Shown piece by piece: positions 23,332 through 34,703 of a stretch of DNA of 37,353 nt. Within the stretch, counting starts at the first letter, position 1, and each line of letters starts with the position of its first letter. Source of the DNA: Saccoglossus kowalevskii (lineage: Eukaryota > Hemichordata > Enteropneusta > Harrimaniidae); assembly GCF_000003605.2 (NCBI RefSeq), contig NW_003120425.1:201405-238757 (forward strand), given 5' to 3'. The notes under the pieces are model-generated. The model did not search any database. It was not told where the DNA came from and saw nothing but the letters and a program-made list of their open reading frames with translations. A program made the translations under genes and the position numbers.

Positions 23332-23352
23332 TGGGAGGAGGAATGGTGGTAC
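23332..23352 (-). CDS. Gene C exon 4: 21-base hinge micro-exon (unit 1)
   Basis: Flanked by TTTTAAAACAG and GTAAGTAAC on the minus strand, 21 bases in phase 1 at both ends encode TTIPPP plus split codons. It lies in unit 1 of the 1.47-kb tandem duplication and is paralogous to the micro-exon at 24795-24812, with one extra Pro codon. It would lengthen the threonine- and proline-rich hinge between the N-terminal domain and the vWD domain. Such segments are usually extended and O-glycosylated; that is inference here. Confidence 0.65.
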
Positions 23353-24794
23353 CTGTTTTAAAATAAAAAAATACAAATATCAAATCTGTGTGTCAAACTT
23401 AATGCCTCTGACAATGGTGCAAGTACACATAGATATGTTCCGTGCAGGTTAATCAATTACTGTTTTATATGTCATTTGTGATTGAAATCTAGTAATATTA
23501 GGAGGATCATATGAACAAAATATTACAGGTTGTGTATGATGTTTACATATACTCGAAACACTATAACATATGCCGCATAGAGTCAGTAACATCCACTGGT
23601 GGCGCTGTATAATTTCAAAATGTTTAGTGGCTCGCAAAGGTAGGCATGTCTAGGATATAGGTCTCGACGCACGCACGGACGCACACACACGGTCGCATTC
23701 GCAGAGGTAATCCTCAAGTCGCCGTTTTTGAACTGTGTCCGAACGGAGACTAATAATGTAGTGGAGAAGACGAACATGCACATTAGAGCCGGTCGGATTC
23801 ACCTTTCAAAGGTACCATCAATGTCGAAGCCGAATGATTGTATATGTATATGTATTTGATATTTTTTCTTCTATGATCTCAATTTTATGGTCATTGATCT
23901 TAACTTTTTGGTAGTTTCAAAGTTTCAACCAGTGCAGGTATTAGATTGTTCGAGGAAATTTTGGCTAAAAACGTGACCGAATGTTTCGTGATCGAAAAGA
24001 ATGCGATTGCAAATGATGGACGGAACCTCGTCTACCAGAAAATGGATAGATGGCGTGGACTTCGTGTAATTTAGTCTACTTTTTTCTAAATGATACATTT
24101 TGAGGTTGTATGCGGGGAATTGTAGTTATTTGTTAACATTTGACATTGAGTTCACATTCGATTCACAAATATGGTGAATCGTGAACTCTTCATACTTGAC
24201 CATGTTACATGCATGTTTTTCCACTATTTATGGTTTAATTAATTGCAATAAGATACAAATTGTGGTTTCCTTTGTAACCAAAATGCAGATCTTTCTCAAA
24301 ATCAAAATATTTGTACCTGTCGAAGGATAACCTTTACTGCCATTTTTTTGGACATTCGTCCCTAGCTTGGATGAGAGTTCAAGCTTCGCATCCCATCACT
24401 TCAACATCCGAAATCAATATGGTGCAATATATTCATTTCTTTACTTAATATTTTTTTTACTAATTGTCACATAACAAAATAAATTTATATTTTTGACTCG
24501 CACTGAAGGATTTTCATATTGTTGAAAAATGTATGTTTCAAAATAAATTAACAATACTCTTGTTATCTTAGCAAGGTGTCATATTGTCGAAGGTGGTATG
24601 ACATTTATTGTTTATGTTCTTTAAAATTAGTTACACTAATTCAATAATCAAACCAATACAATGGTGTACATTTAGAATGTTGAACAAGTAATGAAGGAAT
24701 TTACACTTGTAAATGCTGCTTCAGTCACCCCTTGTAAATCATTGGGGCTGAACATCAAAGATGCAAAAAGTATCATACAAATTGTGTTACTTAC

Positions 24795-24812
24795 TGGGAG
24801 GAGTGGTGGTAC
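24795..24812 (-). CDS. Gene C exon 3: 18-base hinge micro-exon (unit 2)
   Basis: This has the same acceptor (TTTTAAAACAG) and donor (GTAAGTAAC) as the copy at 23332-23352, here enclosing 18 bases that encode TTTPP plus split codons, phase 1 to phase 1. The split codon with exon 2 gives Cys, and that with exon 4 gives Ser. Both copies kept splice signals and frame after duplication, while nearby intron sequence picked up indels. This suggests that both exons are used, but selection has not been tested. Confidence 0.65.
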
Positions 24813-25392
24813 CTGTTTTAAAATAAAAAAATAAAAATATCAAATCTGTGTGTTAAACTTAATGCCTCTGACAATGGTGCAAGTACACATAGATAAGTTC
24901 CGTGCAGGTTAATCAATTACTGTTGTATATGTCATTTGTGATTGAAATCTAGTAATATTAGAAGATCATATGAACAAAATATTACAGGTTGTGTATGATG
25001 TTTACATATAGTCTCGAAAAACTGTAACATATGCCGCATAGAGTCAGTAAAAGCCACTGGTGGCGCTGCATAATTTCAAAATGTATAGTGGTTCGCAAAG
25101 GCAGGCATGTCTAGGATATAGGTCTCGACGCACGCACGGACGCACACACACGGTCTCACTCGCAGCGGTAATCCACAAGTCCCCGTTTTTAAACTGCGTC
25201 CGAGCGGACACTATTAATGTACTGGAGAAGACGAACATGTACATTAGAGCCGGTCGGGTTCACCTTTCAAAGATACCATCAATGTCGAAGCCGAATGATT
25301 GTGTATTGTATATGTATATGTATTTGATATTTTTTCTTTCGTGATCTCAATTTTATGGTAATTGATCTTAACTTTTTGGTAGTTTCAATGTT

Positions 25393-25911
25393 TCAACTAG
25401 CGCAGGTTTTAGAATGTTCGGGGAAATTTTTGCTAGAAACGTGACCGAAAGTTTCGTGATCGAAAAGAACGGATTGCAAATGATGGACGGAACTTCGTCC
25501 ACCAGAGAATGGATGGATGGCATGGACTTCGTGCAATTGAGTACGCCCTCCTACTATAGCCTGAAACTTAGCCTTGATGGGTAATTTGTTCAAAATAAAA
25601 TAAAATATTTCTCTTCGTAACTGCTTGTTTTCATTGTCAATGTGTGATCGAGTGTACATGGCCATGACATATAATAATTGCTTATCACTCGGGCTATTCA
25701 TACTGGGGATCAGATTCTGTCGTAAATACCAGAGACATCCATAGTTACGCCAGTCTGCAAACGACAAATGTGTTCCTACACTTGTCACACAGGTACGGAC
25801 AGCACTGTAATTATCAGTTAGCACAGCTCCTCTTGAATAATTTTCACATCGGGGGAAAACAATTAATATATTATAGTTATCCTGAGTGTTTTTGTTGTTG
25901 CTATAGGACAT
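25393..25911 (-). other. Unassigned 172-codon open frame
   Basis: This minus-strand frame is long for this AT-rich DNA, but no family is recognised. Its last 50 or so codons lie in unit 2 of the tandem duplication (HEVHAIHPFSGGRSSVHHLQ near 25530-25470), and the same stretch in unit 1 near 24040 is frameshifted. An overlapping plus-strand frame at 25372-25584 (including MMDGTSSTREWMDGMDF) is also open. The unique half (25543-25911) contains DWRNYGCLWYLRQNLIPS. It sits in gene C intron 2 in a position that does not fit the gene. Probably a relic of another element or a chance frame. Confidence 0.25.
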
Positions 25912-26706
25912 TATTCAAGTTACCTTGGCGAGTTCCAAATGAAGCTTGTGTTGAAGTTATATATTTCCGTGATTCAAGATTACAGAAGGTGTGACTCGTA
26001 CTCACATGACTATCCATTGCAACTTTTAGAAATGAAACAAAAGTCAAAAAATTGACTTTGTTTCAACAAAACTTAATTATGCATTCGTTCAACTAAATTT
26101 AATAGATTATAGTATTTTTAGCTGACGTTGTATACAATAATTATGTTAAATTTATATAAAAAATCATTTTAGTGCATCAATATATCGAACTAACAATCAT
26201 CAGATTTCGGCTGTTTACAAGTGTAGTTTGTTTAAACTTGGTACATACATTAGACATTATGGGCCCTTGTTGAGCTTGATCTTGTTTTGATGGTTCTAGG
26301 GCCATATCTCTGAAATTGTTTGACTGATTATGTTCAAATTGTATATATTCATCATACATCATGTCATAGATATACAGATGTGTTTACAATGGCCAACCGG
26401 CGACTATTTAATTTTGATGTTTTTAACAGAACAACACGTTCGAAAACAACAAACGAGCAATATATACTCGTCCGTGTGGAAGATTTTGTCTTATAGCAAG
26501 ACACGAAATCTGAACATTTGAATTTGAGAGTTCCGCTAAACCCTGTAAGCGAATGCATATAAGCAAAATGTTATAATGATAATTACAAAACCATCCGGGA
26601 GTACACTAACTACACAAGCAAATTGTCATTCATCTTAATGCAATACCGTTACCCACGATGTAATTGCTATTGTCTACTTGCAATATAAAATCACAGTTGT
26701 ACTTAC

Positions 26707-27127
26707 ATTCTGGTGGACTCACATCTTGCTGATCTGTTTGTATGTATTGGACTTCACGTTTCTTAGAACCATCCTTTACAAGGCCATACCATACAGTATA
26801 TATCTTATCTGCAGGTGCCGTGAATGTAATTTGTTTTGAAGTTTGACCAGCTGGAATAGTAATTACCAACGGGCCAATAACAACTGTGTTTCCGTCTTTC
26901 AGCGAAACATGAATTTTTGTATCTGTGTCATACGCCTTTTCAAGTACAAAATTTACATATATGGTCTTTCGATTGTCACCGCACGGCCACGTTGCTGTAA
27001 AAACTTGGACCCACTTCGTGCCTAGGAAAACAATTTACTATGACTGTTTGGCCAAGGTTCTTTATTAACACCACTTCTATGGTGCCATTTTCACACGTGT
27101 TCCAGTCTGCATCAAATGTAAAGCCAC
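26707..27127 (-). CDS. Gene C exon 2: N-terminal beta-rich domain, one base out of frame
   Basis: This internal exon on the minus strand is preceded by TATCTTGCAG and ends CCAGAAT|GTAAGT, phase 1 to phase 1. It begins GFTFDADWNTCENGTIEVVL, close to gene B exon 2, and ends VQYIQTDQQDVSPPE with a split Cys. The middle includes TWPCGDNRKTIYVNF and PAGQTSKQITFTAPADKIY, alternating hydrophobic strands like a beta sandwich. The length is 421 bases, one more than a multiple of three. The first frame is open to a TGA at 26976-26978, and the second is open from 27040 down, so a single extra base lies between about 26979 and 27040. Both halves are well conserved in style, so a sequencing or assembly error (A run at 27027-27030) is as likely as a real break. 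No domain family is recognised. Confidence 0.7.
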
Positions 27128-29451
27128 CTGCAAGATATAATGTATATGCATATTATTAAATATTATATTATAGCATTGTCAATACCAGCGAATTTTATAA
27201 CGTCATTTTCATTATTCGCGATAATGTATTGCATTATGTATTTCCGAGTTAAACCTGTGGTTAATTCTTGTTGCAGGGCCACTTTTTTAGCCGTGCATTA
27301 TCAGCCAATATAACATTAATTGCATATGCAAATATTATGTTTGGACCAATCAAATCTATGGATTAACACCATCAATATACTGGTATAATATAATATTTAT
27401 TTACTTATACGTCGGGCTTTAGTTTGATTTCGCCTTCATGACAATGCCCTGACAGATTGCAGCTTCACTTATTTGACATTAAATCATGTAACCTGTCTGG
27501 TTGGTCTTTATTTTGTTACTAGAAATGTTGAGTGTTGCCCTGACACCTACGTTAGGATGTCGTTTCACATTTAGTGGTGATATTTAAAGTCTAGTGTTTA
27601 ACATAAGAGAGGTTCTGGCTTACTATTTTTAACAGCTTTTATTTCAGTAGCCTTTACTTTGTTAAACCACTTATTCAATGCGTTGAAAGAGCAGTTGTGG
27701 AGAAACACGTCGAAAGACTACACTAACATGAAGATCTGTGTCACAGCGTTGACATTTTCAGAAATACCCATCAAGACAAATATAATGAATGCTTTCTAGT
27801 GGCTGTATTTACTGTATATTTCGGGTGGATACATGTCTGCAAGGGCATCAAATCAGACACTTTTAAAGACTGTTGTTGAGGTGCGCATACTGCACAAATT
27901 GTTTTTTGAATAATTCCGAGCTACCAGATTGAGTTAACACCAAAGGTAATAAGATGATATTCTAGTTGGGTGGGTGGTAAAAAAATGGAACTCTAGTTAG
28001 CCATTGCCCAGTATCATCCACTATATCAGACATATATTTCTCGCTGCCAGTGGTTGTTCAAAACAAGAAATCAGTCACCAATATGAAAAAAAACAATATG
28101 TCTTTTTAAAGAATGTATGTTGTACTTCATTGTGGACAAAACTGGAATGTGCATCTCTTCTTTTGGAAAGCAGATGTTGTTCATCGACAGCACCTAGACA
28201 CTCATTTCTGTGTTGTACACTGGGAGATGGCTACTCAATTCTAGAATAAAGTAGTGTGATACGGTTGTAGCCATATACATATTTAAGAAGTTTAATATTT
28301 ATGCTTATACATAAGCAGACTCCTTCAACACCACCATCCTATTCATACGTTGCCCACCTAGATTGTATTACAAAAGGCATTTACTTCAAGCCGTAATTGT
28401 CAAATTAGAAGTAAAATATGAATACCCCGTTTTTATATTAAAAAAAACTAAAAAAAAAAATATAAAATATTAGGAGATCAGTTACTGAACACTGGGCCTA
28501 AACTTCCTGTTACCACTAATGGCGCACTTCCGGCAGCCTCCTTCTGACAGATTTACTCGTGATTTAGTGAAGGTCGCTTATTGTTTGTAACATGCATAGG
28601 GAGTCTGGACCATGCTGTCATAATAACTTTGCAATATGGAGAAACATGTGTCTTTTTACCTAATTGTTTTGACCAAGTAGACAATAAACATGTACAGAAC
28701 ATGGTATATCTTGGTGATTTAACTGCAGAAAAAATAACACAAAGATACAACACAGTATAATAAAGGATCAGTAAGAAGCTGACTCAAATGTATGTCATTT
28801 CTTGTTTAGGTTTGAATGAAATTATGATATTGTAAGTGTTATACAGTTATTATTTACAATAGTAAATATATTGTGTATTTCATTATTTAACTTTTCAGAT
28901 TTTAAAATATTGTGGCATCTTATGTGTGTGTGGGGTGGGGGTCGCTTTGCATATATAATTATGCATAATGGTCAACCAGTGCGAGCCCCCTTCAAATAGT
29001 TACTATAACGACCGTACATTTAAATACCGCAATATTTACCCTGATTGCAATTTCAAATGACAACAATTTGGATTTTTAGGGAATTATATAATGTTTACCA
29101 TTTGAAAATGATATTCTCATAAAATAACAAAATTGCTATTAAATATAATTTAACTTTTTAACCAGATTTTCCAAAAATGCAATTATAGAATTATAAATTA
29201 TTTGCTTAATTAGTATCGCATGTGTACATTTTTTATAGTTATAGAAATTTTATTCCGCGTGAAAACGAAACAAATCCACAGTGAATAGAGCAGCGTAAAC
29301 ACACAAATTAGCATGACAAAAGATGACCTCTCTGACCTTTTACTGACTGCGTCAACGCCATTTGAAATACAGGGTTGTGTACAGTTTGGATCATTAAAGC
29401 AACGGATTTTCCACGTTTTCATTCCGGCTTTTGAACAATTTGGACTGTAAT
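27128..29451. other. Gene C intron 1, left part
   Basis: No exon that fits the phase-1 junctions is seen. Two frames, 28004-28249 plus and 28553-28753 minus, lack motifs. An A-rich tract lies at 28440-28470 and a GT/GGGT-rich stretch at 28922-28944. Nothing else is recognised. Confidence 0.45.
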
Positions 29452-30042
29452 TTACGCATTGAAAGTACAGCTGTGAAATAAACCGGTTTTGTGGCTCATC
29501 ATACTACTTGTAACTGTGGATATTTGACGTTCAGCGGTACTTAGTTTGAACAAAGTTTGAGACATGGCCGGACGCGGTGGTGTATCACGTACGGTGACCG
29601 GCACGGCAACCTCAGTTCCAACGTCTGACCTGCATACATATTTGGTATAACCAGAGTTTTGTGACATTATGCCTGACAAGTTCTGTCGTTGTTCTGGGGT
29701 AAGTTTGATGGTGTAAGATTCTCGCATCTTTTTTTGTGACACGTACATGATATGCCTTGTCTCAATTCCGGCCGAATGAAGGCCTTTGGACACCGGCGTA
29801 TGAAGCGCGGAATGTAAATTTATTATTTTGTGTATATTAGAATAAGAGGTACTAATAAATCCAAACCACGTACGTATTGGAGCCCGTGACCGACACTGCC
29901 AGAAGCCTGTCGATTTATCAGATATAACCAGTAATTCGCCCCATGGGCCGAGACGTCCACGTATTGCCTTCAGCAACCAACCACACGAATAAATCGACAG
30001 GCCTCTGACAGTGTCGGTAAATTTATAGGGCTGAATCGACAT
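29452..30042 (-). CDS. Hypothetical 196-residue frame inside gene C intron 1
   Basis: This is the longest open frame in the window, in a locally GC-richer patch. It starts MSIQPYKFTDTVRGLSIYSC and includes YTIKLTPEQRQNLSGIMSQN and VCRSDVGTEVAVPVTVRDTP. No signal peptide, membrane segment or known catalytic motif is seen. Its first 55 codons contain a 30-base inverted repeat (29889-29918 against 29989-30018). It may be a single-exon gene, a piece of a mobile element, or fortuitous. There is no obvious promoter or polyadenylation signal tied to it. The call rests on length and composition only. Confidence 0.35.
   Translation of the reverse strand: MSIQPYKFTDTVRGLSIYSCGWLLKAIRGRLGPWGELLVISDKSTGFWQCRSRAPIRTWFGFISTSYSNIHKIINLHSALHTPVSKGLHSAGIETRHIMYVSQKKMRESYTIKLTPEQRQNLSGIMSQNSGYTKYVCRSDVGTEVAVPVTVRDTPPRPAMSQTLFKLSTAERQISTVTSSMMSHKTGLFHSCTFNA
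29889..30018. repeat. 30-bp inverted repeat with 70-base loop
   Basis: The arm at 29889-29918 (starting ACCGACACTG and ending GTCGATTTAT) is the inverse of 29989-30018 with 28 of 30 positions matching. Transcripts of either strand could fold into a long hairpin. The repeat lies at the start of the 196-codon frame. Confidence 0.8.
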
Positions 30043-30044
30043 CC

Positions 30045-32290
30045 TCGGTTCGTAGCAGTTTAATAATAAAGTTGCATATTCCTTCAGACCAAAATTGAAT
30101 CAAAAATTACCTTTCGTGTTATTTTATAGAAGGAAATAACGCACTTTATGACACACAATGCAGCAATTTTCTTACATTTGCTGACCACCGCAAATCACAT
30201 TTTTGTAATTTATTTGAACCCATAACTACCATAACCACGACAGATGGCAATCTGCTGCCTTGGCTTTGTCTCTCAACAGAATTTTGATGAAAGAATATCA
30301 TTCACTGCTTATATTTAATAGTGCTATTCATTAATGCCAAATAACAAACGAATGTGATCAGAACAATGCTGTATATGTGACACCATGTGCCAGCAAATAT
30401 CAAGATGTCATTCAATACCGAATAATATACACTACTCTTTCAAATAAATTGTGAGGTTTTGTGCACTTTATTCAGTGCTAATTATTGGCCGTTGAACTAG
30501 TAAAAATATCACTTTTTAATGAAGACGGCAGGTTAAATTTTTCACCGAGGGGGTCATTGAAGTCATTCATATTTTTGAAATGAAAATTGTGTAATGATTA
30601 AGCAGAATATCTACTATTTTCTGGCAGTAAGGTTTAGCAAATTTGCAAAGTGGAAGGCAATTCAGGAATTGTTTGGAAAAATAATGATGTCCTATAGAAC
30701 TAACACAATGTAAAAATAACGCCTGCAATTTTGTCACTTTTCAGTTTATGAATATTGTTGGTTCTTAATAATGTTTTTATTGTAATTGGAGTAACACACT
30801 GAGTCACATACAATATTTTTGATTATGGAACATTATTTGTGTTCTGTTTAGTCATACAAAACTCTTTTCAAAGCTTTTCAATGGTGACGCTCAGCTCTCT
30901 TTGTCGTTCTATAATTTGGTGAAATTAAATTTCGCCGTATGATTGCATACGTGTAAACATTATTTATAAGACATTTTAGAAGGACTATAAAAATATATAT
31001 ATATCAGCTAACTTAGAATTGCAAGATAATCAGACGAAAAGAAATGCAGCAGTATGTTTGTGTTGTAAGTATGCAAAGACCAGAATAACATTTTGTCTAA
31101 ATTTTGCTAACATTGTGGGTGAACCATGGTAAGGATTGGTTAGCGGCACCACGTGTTTGTGATCAATGATTTGCTTGCACATATTGTGTTGTGTGTATTG
31201 ATTGTGAACATACTGCGCATCGTTTGATACTATCAGCACACAGCGTTCAGGATATGTTATTCTCGTAATGATTTCATAGTAATAATAACAGTTACATGTA
31301 CGATGCTTGCTGTACATTAGTCAGCATGAATCAAAATACTTTTTTCAGCCATGTGTTTAACATACATATGCTTATATAGGTTCCATATTACAGTTTATTC
31401 TTGTCTGTGTGTATACAAACCCTCTATCATAATCCGTGCAAGAGTATTCACTTTACACATGCCAGTAATTGAGAAATATGCCCTTATTTAAGTTACATCT
31501 CGTTTTATGTGGAATGTATTCAATTTAAGACATATAAACTATCAACCGTCAAACCTTATCAAACTTTTCTTGTTATTTTTAATAACTACAGGCATTATTT
31601 AAAAGACATAAGACATTTTTCTTAATTTGACATTAGAGTAATTAAACAACATTCAAACGTTAGTATTTATTCGGCCTGATGATGTTATCAACATGCTGAT
31701 CGTGATAATTAAAAGCACACATAAATGTCAGAATTTTTTTATAGAGACACATTGACATGTAACTAGGAATTGCAACTTGTAGAAATGTGCAAAAATTGCA
31801 ATTTATAAATCGAATTATTTTTTTTCCAAACCTTCATATTTTGTGTATACATGTTTTGTAACATCTACCATTATATAATGACTAAGAGGAAATAACATAC
31901 CAAACCATAAACCTGAATCTAAAGGTCGTATAGGGTAAGGTGAATGTCTAAAAAAACACAAAACAAAGGACTGTCACCAATCGACAAAACAATCCACGAA
32001 ACGGTCAAATACCGAAATTTATGACCCACGGGATTGGCGGAGCTAAGTAATCTAATTTGACAGCAACTGTCAATTGTTTCTTGTATGCTTGTATAGTCGA
32101 TGATGAGACAGGCAGGACAAGAACGCATAAAATTACACCCTAAACCAAAGTCAGAAGCAGAAGAATAAGATATAATTATCATAATATTAATAGAGTGAAT
32201 TGGTCTGTCGAGTAGTAAAAACTATACACATGAATACAAAGTATGGGATCCATCTGTTCTCTATACAAAGTCCGAAAACGGGGACTTATA
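30045..32290. other. Gene C intron 1, middle part
   Basis: AT-rich sequence with no supported gene. Frames at 31030-31317 and 31919-32182 (minus) show no motifs and no splice sites that fit the gene. Some poly-T tracts and an AT microsatellite near 30991-31004 are present. Confidence 0.45.
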
Positions 32291-33290
32291 ATTCGGTCTC
32301 CGTGCGTCGGTGCGTTTGTGCGTCCGTCCGGAGTCATATCCCAGAATCTCTTGGACCGATTCCGTTCATTCTTTGCATGTGCCTAGTACTTTATGTGGGA
32401 CATATGCACATCCAGTGGTTTAGCGAGTCGATTCAAAATGGCCGACTGGCAGCCATCTTGTTTTTTGAAAATGTTGTATTTTAGACATGCTTTGTTAGTT
32501 TTCATTCAAACTTGGTACATATATTATACATATTAGGATACATGTCCATGATGAATTATTTTCACAATTGGATCAAAGATGGCCGACTGGCAGTCATCTC
32601 GTTTTTTGAAAATGTCGTATTTTTGACATGCTTTGTCAGTTTTCATTCAAATTTAATACATAGATCATACATGTTAGGATACATGTCTCCGACCGTCCGT
32701 GAGTTCCTTAGTTTGTCCGTCCGTGTGTCCGCCCGTCCGTGCGTCAGTCTGTCCAAAGTCATATTTCAGAATCCTGACATATGCACATGCAGTGGTCTAG
32801 TGATTCGATTCAAAATGGCCAACTTGTAGCCATCTTGATTTTTGAAAATGTTGTATTTTGGACATGCTTTGTCAGTTCAAACTTGGTACATAGATTATAC
32901 ATGTTAGGATACATGCCCATGACGATTTATTTCGCAATTGGATCAAAGATGGTCGACTGGCAGGCATCTTGTTTTTTTATGTGGTATCTTGGACGTGCTC
33001 TGTCAGTTCTCATTCAAATTTGACACATAGATGTACTTTAAACATGTTAGGATGCATGTCCATGACAATTTGTTTCAAAATCTGGTCAAGGATGGCCGAT
33101 TGACAGCCATTTGACTTTTTGGCCTTACTACTATATTTCCATAATTTATGTATCATTTTCATTCGTATTTGGCACATACATCATACATATCAGTGTGTTT
33201 CATAATCACATCAAAGATGTCCGAATAACGGCTGTTTTTATTTTTCGCCATATTACTACTACACGGAACACGTGTTTTGATGTAAATAAA
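32290..33290. repeat. Satellite-like array, about 125-145-bp units
   Basis: Units start with GATTCAAAATGGCC or GATCAAAGATGGCCGACTGG at about 32430, 32572, 32809, 32942, 33086 and 33210. Each continues CAGCCATCTTGTTTTTTGAA, ACATGCTTTGT and TTAGGATACATGTCC or variants. A GTCCGTCCG-rich segment precedes the units at about 32300-32330 and again at 32690-32750, giving a higher-order repeat of roughly 0.4 kb. Copies degrade to the right. Long frames across it (32200-32484, 32512-32829, 32781-33023) arise from the repeat phrase and are not genes. A related single piece lies at about 26230-26345 (AACTTGGTACATACAT). Confidence 0.88.
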
Positions 33291-34695
33291 CAATCTGTTA
33301 TATACGCCACTTGGAACTAAAGTTTCAAGGACACGCTCGCGACAAGCCCTCCGCTTTAATATGACGAGCACAAAGAGAACTTTCAAAAGTTTAACGGGGA
33401 CTGTGTCATTTTCAATGACTTGCTAAACAGTTTAATTACTTTCTAGTATAAAAAATGACCGAAGGATAAATATTTCAATTCTCTTAAATTAGAACTTCGA
33501 TTCTCAACACATGAAACGCACCACATATGTTCAGGTAATGCAGTTATTAGGTATAACTTTTTGTTATATATATTTTTTTGCTGTCAGCTGTGGTACTCCA
33601 TTCGATAGTCGAATCTTAATGGCTGGCGTGCATTTTATAATAACTTGTTTCGCATTTTTTTATAATCCTCGTGATCACAATGTAAATCATAAAAGGCATT
33701 TAAAATTTAAAAACCAAGTAATATATACAATTAAAAAAACAATGGATATATAAATGGCCATAAAAACAGGCACGTCACTCATTGTGTTTCGTCTACAGGC
33801 CAACAAATCACTATTTTCCACTCCAGAATAAACCGAATATTATTAAACAAACCTATACTGTCAATACTTACTGTTATGAAATGACTGATATCAACACATA
33901 ACGATGGGTGTGAATTTCACAATGAAATGTCCATTATACGGATATTAACACTATAAAAGTTGTAAAACGTTTCCTTTTTTTATGTTACCACCACAGATTG
34001 GGAGATATTTTTGTATTGCTTCACTAATGTCGGCAACATTACTTGTAACGCTAATTTCAAATACTGAAGTTCGTTTATTTTACAGAAGAGAATCACGAGC
34101 CGAAACGTCCATTCTGGTCGAAACTCTTGGCCGAAACGTCCTCCATTCGAAATAATAAAGTGTCCGATATCAACAATGAGTGAAAAATGATTGTTTGACT
34201 GGACGCTTACACGTTGTAATAGTTGAACCTATCTCAAACCCAGGTCCGTTGTTTTGATTAACTGTCACGTAGGCGGGTAAGTAACTTTATTGCGTCTACA
34301 ACTCCTCACACACTGGTGGATCCCGAAAACCACGTCCGCGCACCTCCGGTGGGCTGGGTTTGTCAATTGTTTTTTTCTGTGGGCTGAAGGGGCGCCTTTA
34401 AATTCGCGCGTGTCACATGATTGATTGTCAAGGGTTCTACTCGTCAAGGGTGAGATTGCTTTTCTATAGAGCATGACGAAATGGTTTGATAAAGTATACA
34501 ACATGACAATGCACAGCATATTATAAACAAAATGGACAAGGGATTCATCAGAACCACATTGGTGGTTTCTTTCAGAGGATTGGAGTGGTGGGTAGTCATT
34601 ATATAATTAGAAAACGATTCCTATAAGCAGTTGATTGCTAGTAATGTTTCTATATTGTGGTTCAAACATAATTACACACAAATTCGATATAAATT
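33291..34695. other. Gene C intron 1, promoter-proximal part
   Basis: No exon is supported. A short word, GCCGAAACGTCC, occurs twice at about 34099 and 34131 with a related GGTCGAAAC between. Frames at 33511-33753 (plus) and 34265-34519 (minus) have no motif support. Confidence 0.4.
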
Positions 34696-34703
34696 GTACT
34701 TAC

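Larger units (their letters stand above)
22592..25542. repeat. Tandem duplication, two 1.47-kb units
   Basis: Unit 1 (22592-24076) and unit 2 (24080-25542) are head to tail and highly similar. Both begin TTTTTCTAAATGATACATTTT and end with GTGGACTTCGTG or its variant CATGGACTTCGTG followed by a matching AATTTAG/AATTGAG tail. Long stretches are near-identical, for example around 22860-22960 and 24355-24440. Each unit carries one gene C hinge micro-exon with intact splice sites. The units differ by small indels and scattered substitutions, so the event is fairly recent. A GC-rich patch (CGACGCACGCACGGACGCAC) occurs in both at 23660-23690 and 25125-25150. Confidence 0.92.

Noticed and set aside
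26364-26558. Possible extra gene C exon after TTCGCTTACAG near 26548
   Set aside because: The acceptor is plausible, but no donor follows in a usable phase, and exon 2 already joins cleanly to the hinge exons.
27015-27060. Micro-introns of 17 or 20 bases to explain the exon 2 frame break
   Set aside because: Removing either leaves the exon out of phase, and introns this short are not seen elsewhere in the window.
31676-31710. CTGATGA motif, checked as a hammerhead ribozyme core because Penelope-like elements often carry these
   Set aside because: No GAAA segment and no helices in the required arrangement follow.
32200-33023. Three long plus-strand frames with similar residues
   Set aside because: They are repeated translations of the satellite unit. 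The resemblance comes from the DNA repeat, not from protein conservation.
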